From: Solirubrobacterales bacterium 70-9
GTDB taxonomy: Bacteria; Actinomycetota; Thermoleophilia; Solirubrobacterales; 70-9
NCBI GenBank assembly: GCA_001898095.1
Contig: MKSH01000088.1
Span: 28,242-42,952 of the forward strand
DNA: 14,711 nucleotides
Direction of reading: 5' to 3'
The notes beneath the pieces were generated by a model. The model saw only the letters and a program-made list of their open reading frames with translations, ran no database searches and had not been told where the DNA came from. The position numbers and the translations under genes are program-made. Numbering within the stretch: the first letter of the stretch is position 1; every line of letters starts with the position of its first letter. Below, in pieces: positions 7,689-13,351 of the stretch.

Positions 7689-9053
7689 ATGGAATGGCTG
7701 CAAGAAGGCGCTAATTCATGGCAGCTGACCGCCGCGACGTTTGTAGGCCTGATGAGCATCCCGGGCCTTGTCGTCCTCTACGGCGGCGTTATGCAGAAAC
7801 GCTGGTCTGTGAACTCGATGATGATGGCGTTCGTCGCCTTCGCGATCGTGCTCATCCTCTGGGTCCTGGTCGGATTCAAGATGGCCTTTGGGGATCCGAT
7901 CCACATCTTCGGGGCAACCTCAGGCTTCTTCGGGAACTTTTGGGGGAAGCCAGGATCGATCCTCAACAGCCATAGCCTCCTGGAACAGGCGCATATCGGG
8001 GAGCTTCCGGAAGAAGAATTCCTCTTCCCGATGTCGACGCTGGCCTACTTCCAGATCGTTTTCGCGGCGATCACCCCGATCCTGATGCTGGGCTCGGTCC
8101 TCGGCCGGTTCAACTTCAAGGCGTGGATCCCCTTCGTCGCCCTCTGGACGCTGCTGGTCTACACGATCAACGCCTTCATGATCTGGGGCGGTGGGTTCTT
8201 CGCGCAGCAGGGCGCCGTCGACTACTCCGGCGGCTACGTCATCCACCTCGCGGCCGGGATATCCGGATTCATTGCCGCGGCGGTGATCGGACCACGGCTC
8301 CAACGCGATCGCGAGGTCGACGCACCGAACAATCTGGTGCTGGTGGCGGTCGGCGCCGGCCTCCTCTGGATGGGCTGGAACGGCTTCAACGGCGGTGACT
8401 GGTACAGCGCCGGCGAAATCGCTTCCGCCTCGGTGCTGAACACCAACCTCTGCACCGCGGTCGCCTTCCTCGTCTGGGTCGCCCTCGACTACGCCACGGG
8501 CCGCAAGCCGAGCCTGATCGGCAGCGTCAACGGCATGATCGTCGGCCTCGTCGCGATCACCCCGGCCGCCGGTTTCGTCAACGGCTGGGCGGCGATCATC
8601 ATCGGCGTCATCGCCTCGGCGTTGGTCTACTTCGCGCTCAATTACCTGAGCCGGGTGGCGCCGTTCCGCAACGTCGACGACACGCTCGGGGTCGTCTACA
8701 CGCACGGCTTCGCGGGCGTCGTCGGCGGTCTCTTGACCGGCATCTTCGCCAACAAGCTGATGGCGGGCGAACACGAAGGCCTGATCTCCGGTGGCGGGCT
8801 GCACCTTCTCTGGGTGCAGGCCTACACCGCGGCCTGGGTCATCGCGTTCTCCGCGATCGGGACGTTCATCCTCCTCAAGATCGTCGGCCTGTTCGTGCCG
8901 CTGCGAATGAGCGAGGCTGAAATGGAGACCGGCGACATCGCCGTCCACGGGCACGAGGTGTACCCGTCGGACGTCCCGTCGCTGGGCTACCCCGACGGAG
9001 TCAAATCGGGGTCAGTTTCGGGGTCTGCGGCCCCGGCGGCCGGGTCGGCCTGA
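7689..9053 (+). CDS. amt: Ammonium transporter (Amt/MEP/Rh family)
   Basis: Encodes 454 residues with about 11 hydrophobic segments. Family hallmarks are present: the outer-gate phenylalanine segment AYFQIVFAAITP, the conserved Asp in VDYSGGYVIHLAAGISGF with the first pore histidine, the second gate in WMGWNGFNGG, the second pore histidine in DDTLGVVYTHGFAGVVGG, and the cytoplasmic tail LRMSEAEMETGDIAVHGHEVYP that contacts PII proteins in relatives. It conducts ammonium across the inner membrane. The ATG at 7689 was chosen because AAAGGAAG lies 10 nt upstream and the protein then begins right before the first helix; an in-frame ATG at 7668 is possible, and a TTG at 7578 falls inside a hairpin. 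The last 20 or so residues are a Gly/Ser/Ala tail. No glnK/PII gene follows, unlike many amt loci. Confidence 0.95.
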   Translation: MEWLQEGANSWQLTAATFVGLMSIPGLVVLYGGVMQKRWSVNSMMMAFVAFAIVLILWVLVGFKMAFGDPIHIFGATSGFFGNFWGKPGSILNSHSLLEQAHIGELPEEEFLFPMSTLAYFQIVFAAITPILMLGSVLGRFNFKAWIPFVALWTLLVYTINAFMIWGGGFFAQQGAVDYSGGYVIHLAAGISGFIAAAVIGPRLQRDREVDAPNNLVLVAVGAGLLWMGWNGFNGGDWYSAGEIASASVLNTNLCTAVAFLVWVALDYATGRKPSLIGSVNGMIVGLVAITPAAGFVNGWAAIIIGVIASALVYFALNYLSRVAPFRNVDDTLGVVYTHGFAGVVGGLLTGIFANKLMAGEHEGLISGGGLHLLWVQAYTAAWVIAFSAIGTFILLKIVGLFVPLRMSEAEMETGDIAVHGHEVYPSDVPSLGYPDGVKSGSVSGSAAPAAGSA

Positions 9054-9079
9054 CGCCACCCGCCTGAGCCCGAGACCAA

Positions 9080-10024
9080 TCACGGAGCCGCCTCCCGTCC
9101 TCCTCCTCCCGGGGGGCGGCTCCGGATTCGGGCTTCTCTGCGCAATACGTCGAGCATCGTCGCCACCGCGGCGGTCGCGGCGGCGGCCCGGGGAGTTGCC
9201 GCGAACACCTCCCGGACCGGACTACTTGGAGACAGCGGCCGCACCACGATGTCGCCGCGCACGGTCGAGAGGGCGGTCTGCGGGATCAGCGCCACGCCGA
9301 CGCCCGCCGCGACCAGGCCCTGCACGGTGAGGTAGTCGTCGCTCTCGAAGGAGACGCGCGGCTCGAACCCGGCGGCGATGCAGGAGCGGACCACGTGGCG
9401 GGCGCAGGGGCTGGTCGCCGAGGTCTGCACCCAGGACTCTTCGCTCAGGTCCTCGAGCCGCGGCGGCAGCTCGCGGCGGGCGAGCTTGTGGTCCGCGGGG
9501 AGGGCGAGGTGGAGCGGGTCCTCGAAGAGCTCGAAGCGGCGCAGGCCTGTGGTCAGGCGCTCGCCGGCGCCCTCGAATTCGAACAGCAGCGCGAGGTCGA
9601 ACTCGCCGGCTCGCAGGCGCGGCGCGATCTCCTCCGGCTCACCCTCGGCGAGCGAGACCTCGACCCCGGGGTGGGAACCGCGGAAGGCGGCGATCGCCCG
9701 CGGCATCAGGTCGGCCCCGGCGGTCGGGAAGGAGGCGGTGCGCAGGTGGCCGCCGTGGCCGGCGACGATCGCCGCGATTTCGTCCTCGGCGGCGGCCAGC
9801 TGGGCGAGGATGCCGGCGACGTGCCCGGCCAGGGCGGCGCCCGCGGCGGTCGGCCGGACACCGCCGCGGCTGCGCTCGATCAGCGCCACCCCGGCTTCGC
9901 CCTCGAGCGTCTGGATCGCCTGCGAAACCGCCGACTGCGAGTAGTCGAGGGCGTCGGCGGCGGCCGAGAAGGAGCCCTGCGAGACGACCTCGCGGAAGAT
10001 GTTCAGCCGCTTCACATCGAGCAT
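9080..10024 (-). CDS. LysR-type transcriptional regulator
   Basis: This 314-residue protein has the family's standard layout. An N-terminal winged helix-turn-helix spans about residues 5-64 (LNIFREVVSQGSFSAAADAL, then YSQSAVSQAIQTLE as recognition helix, then RSRGGVRPTAAG). A linker helix follows, then a periplasmic-binding-protein-like effector domain from about 90 with the typical TVQGLVAAGVGVALIP segment. The C-terminal tail is Arg/Gly-rich. Ligand specificity cannot be read from sequence. The ATG at 10024 has no obvious ribosome binding site, but a TAGAAT -10-like hexamer lies about 11 nt upstream, so the message may be nearly leaderless. A LysR box overlaps the start codon, suggesting autoregulation. 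It is divergent from a universal stress protein gene, a possible target. Confidence 0.93.
   Translation of the reverse strand: MLDVKRLNIFREVVSQGSFSAAADALDYSQSAVSQAIQTLEGEAGVALIERSRGGVRPTAAGAALAGHVAGILAQLAAAEDEIAAIVAGHGGHLRTASFPTAGADLMPRAIAAFRGSHPGVEVSLAEGEPEEIAPRLRAGEFDLALLFEFEGAGERLTTGLRRFELFEDPLHLALPADHKLARRELPPRLEDLSEESWVQTSATSPCARHVVRSCIAAGFEPRVSFESDDYLTVQGLVAAGVGVALIPQTALSTVRGDIVVRPLSPSSPVREVFAATPRAAAATAAVATMLDVLRREARIRSRPPGGGGREAAP
9084..9123. terminator. GC-rich hairpin between convergent amt and lysR
   Basis: Perfect 9-bp arms GGAGCCGCC (9084-9092) and GGCGGCTCC (9115-9123), extendable inward by TCCC/GGGG wobble pairing. It lies 31 bp after the amt stop and inside the last codons of the LysR gene. 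With converging genes it could serve as a transcript-end structure for amt; there is no U-run, so an intrinsic terminator is uncertain, and part of the symmetry could come from coding bias. Confidence 0.4.
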
Positions 10025-10041
10025 AAGTGTTACTTATTCTA
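10022..10041. promoter_or_regulatory. LysR box and -10-like element at the lysR start
   Basis: The 15-mer ATAAGT-GTT-ACTTAT (10023-10037) is a perfect 6-bp inverted repeat and fits the T-N11-A consensus of LysR-family binding sites. The start codon of the regulator overlaps its left arm. On the minus strand TAGAAT (10036-10041) differs from the -10 consensus at one position. This AT-rich patch stands out in GC-rich surroundings. Confidence 0.65.
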
Positions 10042-10126
10042 ACTACAGGCAATTCCAGTTGTGCTGATGCTGGGATGGTGGGACATTCATCTGGCACGCG
10101 AATCCAGAACGCTCAGGAGACTTCCC

Positions 10127-10804
10127 ATGGCACTGAAGATCATCGTTTCCTACGACGACACCGACAACGACCGCGACGCGCTGGCCCTGGGCCGCCTGCT
10201 CGCCTTCTCCGGCGCCGAGCTGTCGCTCGCCTACGTCCGCCACTCGTTCGGCGAATCGCTCGACCAGCAGGCCGCGGAACAGTTGCTCGCCCGCGGCGCC
10301 GAGTCGGTCGGCACCCCGGACATGCCGAAGTTCATCGTCGCCAACCCCGCGACCAGCGTCGGCCTCGCCGAAGTGGCCGCCCAGGAGAACGCCGACGTGA
10401 TCGTCTTCGGCTCCGAATACCGGACCGCGAACGGGCTGGTGAAGCCCGGCATCTCGGCCCACAAACTGCTGCTCGGCGGCGGCTCGGCGATCGCCGTCGC
10501 GCCCGCGGGCCTGCGCTCCAACCCGGCGCTCTCGGTCAACACCGTCGGCGTCATCGACGAGGGCGACCCGGCCGCCCGGCAGACCGCCGACAGCCTCGCC
10601 GCCGCCCTCGGGGCGACGGTCGCCGAGCACGGCTCCGGCCCGCTCGACCTGCTCGTGGTCGGCTCGCGCAAGGAGGCGCCGGAGGGCAAAGTGGTGCTCA
10701 GCGCCGCCAGCGACTACGCGGTCGAGGCCGCCAACTACCCGGTGCTCGTGATCCCGCGCGGCACCGCGCTCGACTTCTCCGGCGCCGCGGCGTCGGCGGC
10801 CTAG
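10127..10804 (+). CDS. Universal stress protein, tandem UspA-like domains
   Basis: Encodes 225 residues. The first domain begins KIIVSYDDTDNDRDAL, the usual first strand and aspartate of UspA proteins, and ends with VFGSEYRTANG, then LLLGGGSAIAVAP, which matches the nucleotide-binding G-S/R form. The second domain is shorter and degenerate: TVGVIDEGDPAARQ opens it, and LVVGSRKEAPEGKV through YPVLVIPRG closes it, with GSR kept. Two-domain Usp proteins commonly bind ATP and help survival during stress or dormancy in actinobacteria. The ATG at 10127 has GGAG 8 nt upstream; an earlier in-frame ATG at 10061 would add an unrelated leader and was rejected. Possible regulation by the divergent LysR protein is inferred from position only. 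Confidence 0.88.
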   Translation: MALKIIVSYDDTDNDRDALALGRLLAFSGAELSLAYVRHSFGESLDQQAAEQLLARGAESVGTPDMPKFIVANPATSVGLAEVAAQENADVIVFGSEYRTANGLVKPGISAHKLLLGGGSAIAVAPAGLRSNPALSVNTVGVIDEGDPAARQTADSLAAALGATVAEHGSGPLDLLVVGSRKEAPEGKVVLSAASDYAVEAANYPVLVIPRGTALDFSGAAASAA

Positions 10805-10838
10805 ATCCCGTTGATCGTCTGGGGGTGAACCGGGCGCG

Positions 10839-11300
10839 CTAGTCGCGCTCGACGACGAGGATCACGGCCGCGACCGCAGGGTCGCGGCCGTCGATCCGCC
10901 CCCGCGCCGCCTCGAGCGACACGGTTTCGGTGTCGTGGCCGGAGACGATCTCGGCCAGCGTCCCGACCGCCGAGTCGGTGCGGATGACGATCGCCGCCGG
11001 CCCGCGCTGCGCGCGGCGGCCCTCGGTGGCCGTCTCCAGCACCGCGCCGGTGACGTCGGCGGAGGCTCGCTCGGCGTTCGCCCAGCCCTGGCTGAAGGCG
11101 AGGTCCTGGACCGAGAGCTCCGGGCCCTCGAGGATCCGCAGCCTGCTGTCCTCGTCGTCGCGCGTCCATTTACGGTCGCCGAGCAGGATCGGGCGGCCGG
11201 AGAGCCAGGGGTCGAGGACGGTCCGGCCGAGCTCCTCCTCGCTGAGGTTGAAGGAGCGGGCGTGGCGCCTGCCGGTCGCCACTTCGATGTGGAAGGCCAT
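10839..11300 (-). CDS. Conserved-looking hypothetical protein, 153 aa
   Basis: No family is recognised with confidence. The protein is soluble (no signal peptide or membrane helix), starts MAFHIEVATGRRHARSFNLS, and contains a compact central part with DPWLSGRPILLGDRKW and LRILEGPELSVQDLAF-SQGWANAE, whose regular hydrophobic pattern and intact codon bias argue that it is a real gene. The C-terminus ends in a beta-rich VAAVILVVERD. The ATG at 11300 is chosen because the composition is coding from there; an in-frame ATG at 11339 would overlap the divergent HAD start. No ribosome binding site is seen, and the space to the divergent gene is only 37 bp, so a leaderless message is possible. It converges on the Usp gene with a 34-bp gap. 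Confidence 0.6.
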   Translation of the reverse strand: MAFHIEVATGRRHARSFNLSEEELGRTVLDPWLSGRPILLGDRKWTRDDEDSRLRILEGPELSVQDLAFSQGWANAERASADVTGAVLETATEGRRAQRGPAAIVIRTDSAVGTLAEIVSGHDTETVSLEAARGRIDGRDPAVAAVILVVERD

Positions 11301-11337
11301 CGGTCGGCGACGGTACCGGATTGAGATGATGCGGCCC

Positions 11338-11994
11338 ATGCCACCCGAAGCCCCGGCAGCGGTTCTTTTCGACAACGACGGCTTGCTGCTCGACACCGAG
11401 TCGGTCTGGACCCGCGCCGAGCAGGACATGTTCGACGCGTACGGCTACGAGTTCACCGGCGCCCACAAGCGCGACCTGGTCGGCAAATCTGGCGCGATGG
11501 CCGCCAAGCTGCTGGAAGGGTGGCTCGAGCAGGAGGGTCGCGGAGCCGAGCTGATGGCGGAGCTCGACCGGCTGGTCGTGATCGAGCTCGAGCGCGGGGT
11601 GGAGGCGATGGTCGGCGCCCGCGACCTGCTCGAACGGCTGAAGGAGCAGGGGACCCCGATCGGCCTGGTCTCCAACTCGCCGCTCCACTTCGTCGAGCGC
11701 TCGCTCGCGATCGTCGGCTTCGAAGCGATCTTCGACACGATCGTCAGCGGCCACGAAGTGGAGCGGCCGAAGCCAGAGCCCGACCCTTACCTGGAGGCCT
11801 GTCGTCGGCTCGACGTCGACCCCGACCCGAGCGTCATCGCCCTCGAGGACTCGCCGACCGGCGTCGCCGCCGCCCGCGCCGCCGGCCTGACCGTGATCGG
11901 CGTGCCCTCGGTCGACGGGATCGAGCTGGTCGAAGCCCACCACATCGCGGCGTCGCTGCTCGACGCCACGGTGCTTGGGCTGACCGTCGTCTAG
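11338..11994 (+). CDS. HAD-superfamily hydrolase (beta-phosphoglucomutase/phosphatase-like)
   Basis: Encodes 218 residues with all four HAD motifs. Motif I is FDNDGLLLDTES with nucleophile Asp12 and general acid/base Asp14; motif II is the serine in LVSNSPLHFVE; motif III is the lysine in VERPKPEPDPYLEA; motif IV is the acidic pair in ALEDSPTGVAAARAAGLTVIG. A helical cap lies between motifs I and II, as in subfamily IA. Such enzymes dephosphorylate small sugar phosphates or related metabolites, or act as phosphosugar mutases; the substrate is not evident. Three in-frame ATGs (11326, 11329, 11338) are possible; 11338 is used, but an upstream one would add only four residues. No strong ribosome binding site is visible. 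A 5-bp GCGGG/CCCGC hairpin begins at the stop codon. Confidence 0.9.
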   Translation: MPPEAPAAVLFDNDGLLLDTESVWTRAEQDMFDAYGYEFTGAHKRDLVGKSGAMAAKLLEGWLEQEGRGAELMAELDRLVVIELERGVEAMVGARDLLERLKEQGTPIGLVSNSPLHFVERSLAIVGFEAIFDTIVSGHEVERPKPEPDPYLEACRRLDVDPDPSVIALEDSPTGVAAARAAGLTVIGVPSVDGIELVEAHHIAASLLDATVLGLTVV

Positions 11995-12023
11995 CGGGCT
12001 GACCCGCGGTTGGCGCCCAGGAC

Positions 12024-12080
12024 GGGGGAGCCTGCGGGGGAGTGGCGTGGGGGACGGGAGGTCGGCGGGAGGGTGCGGGG
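12024..12080 (+). other. G-run tract downstream of the HAD gene
   Basis: Seven runs of three or more G lie on one strand within 57 nt (at 12024, 12036, 12049, 12056, 12067, 12071 and 12077), some separated by only 1-3 nt. This is a quadruplex-capable composition, although one or two of the loops are about 8 nt. Confidence 0.4.
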
Positions 12081-12105
12081 TCCTGCCGGAGAGACGGGCG
12101 TGTTC

Positions 12106-12338
12106 CGCCGGGAACGTCACGTTCATTAAGGAAGACGCCGGGAACGTCACCTCCGCGTGCGGTTTCTTTGCGCTTTCCCAGGGGCCGATCCGCGCTGCGT
12201 GAGTTGACCCTCTTATAGGAGGGTCAAACCGTGGTCACGAGTTCGTAACGGTGGAGGAACCCCGCGACAGGTGACGTCTCCCTCGATTCGCCGTGACGTT
12301 CCCGACATCTCCCTCACGCCGAGGTGACGTTCTCGGCG
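12106..12338. repeat. Symmetric array of five copies of a 15-mer around a central palindrome
   Basis: Two identical copies of CGCCGGGAACGTCAC lie at 12106-12120 and 12136-12150, exactly 30 bp apart. Three copies in the opposite orientation lie at 12271-12285 (GTGACGTCTCCCTCG, most diverged), 12293-12307 (GTGACGTTCCCGACA) and 12324-12338 (GTGACGTTCTCGGCG). The outermost pair is complementary at 14 of 15 positions. The right side is also a 31-bp tandem repeat: TCTCCCTC, 8 nt, then GTGACGTTC, at 12277-12307 and 12308-12338. The array lies in a gap between two converging genes and contains no plausible reading frame. Confidence 0.75.
12204..12227. promoter_or_regulatory. 24-bp palindrome at the centre of the repeat array
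   Basis: Perfect 9-bp arms TTGACCCTC and GAGGGTCAA flank TTATAG. The size and spacing resemble MerR-type or other dimeric-regulator operators, but no well-placed -10 element was found on either strand. Its midpoint is within about 7 bp of the midpoint of the surrounding array. Confidence 0.6.
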
Positions 12339-12373
12339 CCTTCGTCACGGGCCATCCGCGCCGGCGGCGGGCC

Positions 12374-12412
12374 GTGGAGCCTTAGTCGGTCATAGACCGA
12401 GTTTCGCTCCAC
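12374..12412. repeat. Nested 39-bp inverted repeat
   Basis: Outer arms GTGGAGC (12374-12380) and GCTCCAC (12406-12412) and inner arms TCGGTC (12386-12391) and GACCGA (12395-12400) share the same centre at 12393, with a 5x5 internal loop and an ATA loop. The inner part resembles a TetR-type operator. Alternatively it is an RNA hairpin 57 nt past the stop of the minus-strand gene at 12469; there is no U-run. Confidence 0.55.
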
Positions 12413-12468
12413 ACCCGCACCCCGCAGGCGCCCCGCACCCTCGCCTCCCCCGAGACCGACCCAAGGTT

Positions 12469-13230
12469 TCAAGACGCCAAGAGCCGGCGCCGGCGGAGGA
12501 TGCGCTCAGCGAGCTCCAGGGATTCGCGGATGGCGGCCTCGGTCTCGGGGCTGAGGTCGCCGGTCAGGGTTCCTTCGGCCGCTGCTTCCACGGCGGGGAG
12601 GCGCTCTTCCAGGGATGCGATGTCGCGGCGGTGATCGTCGTCGTCCAAGGCGGCGGAGAGCTCGGCGAGTATCGCTTCGACGCCGATGCGGAGTTGGAGC
12701 GTCGCCTCGCGGCGGCGGCCGGCGTCGAGATCGGCGCGGGCGCGGAGGAGGAGGGGCTCGCAGGCCGCGAAGCGCTCGCGGCCACGGAGGACGGCGGCTA
12801 CCCGTTCCTGGGGGCGGAGCTCTTCCTGGCGGCGCTTGCGACGGGAGACGCCGGCGACGACGTCGACTTCGCGCGCCTCGCTGAAGGCGCCCTCGGCGAT
12901 CGCCTCGCCGCTGCCGTAGCCGAGGCGCACGGCAACGGCGCGCTCCGGGCTGAGGGTCGCGACGTGGGGGTCGGTGGCGGCGATCGCGTGGGCGTGGAGG
13001 GCGTCGTTCAGGAGCGCGATGCCGAACTCGACCGCGGCGTCGATCGTGTTCTCGTTCACGGTCGCGCCGGCCAGCCAGATCGCCGCCTCCTCGGGCCCGT
13101 CGTAGGGCTCGAAGGCGCGGATCGAGGTCGCCCGCGCCAGCGGCAACTCCGGCGGCGGTGCGGCGGCCTCGGAGCCACGCGGGCGCCGCCGCCGGCGCGA
13201 GGGTCGCGGCGGCGCGGCGATCGTCTGCAC
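12469..13230 (-). CDS. Hypothetical protein, about 253 aa (true start probably further upstream)
   Basis: I do not recognise a named family. The protein has an Arg/Pro-rich stretch (RPSRRRRRPRG, about 9-19) followed by two mainly helical parts. One spans about 30-125, with FEPYDGPEEAAIWLAGATVNENTIDAA and repeated Ala-rich helices; the other spans about 140-253, Arg/Glu/Leu-rich and likely coiled (LLLRARADLDAGRRREATLQLRIGVEAILAEL split by turns). It has no signal peptide or membrane helix. The GTG at 13230 is the last usable standard start, but it has no ribosome binding site, and the frame stays open and codon-biased upstream to about 13341 (FAQFDFAGTLPLADGRYLAR), so the product may begin with a rare CTG near 13341, just after the upstream gene's stop at 13352. 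It probably shares a transcript with that gene. Confidence 0.6.
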   Translation of the reverse strand: MQTIAAPPRPSRRRRRPRGSEAAAPPPELPLARATSIRAFEPYDGPEEAAIWLAGATVNENTIDAAVEFGIALLNDALHAHAIAATDPHVATLSPERAVAVRLGYGSGEAIAEGAFSEAREVDVVAGVSRRKRRQEELRPQERVAAVLRGRERFAACEPLLLRARADLDAGRRREATLQLRIGVEAILAELSAALDDDDHRRDIASLEERLPAVEAAAEGTLTGDLSPETEAAIRESLELAERILRRRRLLAS

Positions 13231-13351
13231 GACGAGGACGCTCTCGGCGCCGTCGTCCTCGTGCCGCGCGAGGTAGCGGCCGTCGGCGAGCGGCAGGGTC
13301 CCGGCGAAATCGAACTGGGCGAATCCGAAGAAGGGGCTCAGACCGCTGAGC

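Larger units (their letters stand above)
11995..12468. other. 474-bp non-coding gap between two converging genes
   Basis: No reading frame with convincing codon bias was found here. The gap holds, in order, a G-run tract, the 15-mer array with its central palindrome, a nested inverted repeat, and a C-rich stretch leading to the stop of the minus-strand gene. Both flanking genes end into it, so neither needs a promoter here. Confidence 0.7.

Noticed and set aside
12106..12338. CRISPR array
   Set aside because: Repeats are only 15 bp, change orientation, and the intervening 7-16 bp are too short for spacers; no cas genes are present.
12106..12338. Intact insertion sequence or proven MITE
   Set aside because: The inverted ends fit, but no target-site duplication was found at the borders and no transposase frame exists inside; kept only as one hypothesis.
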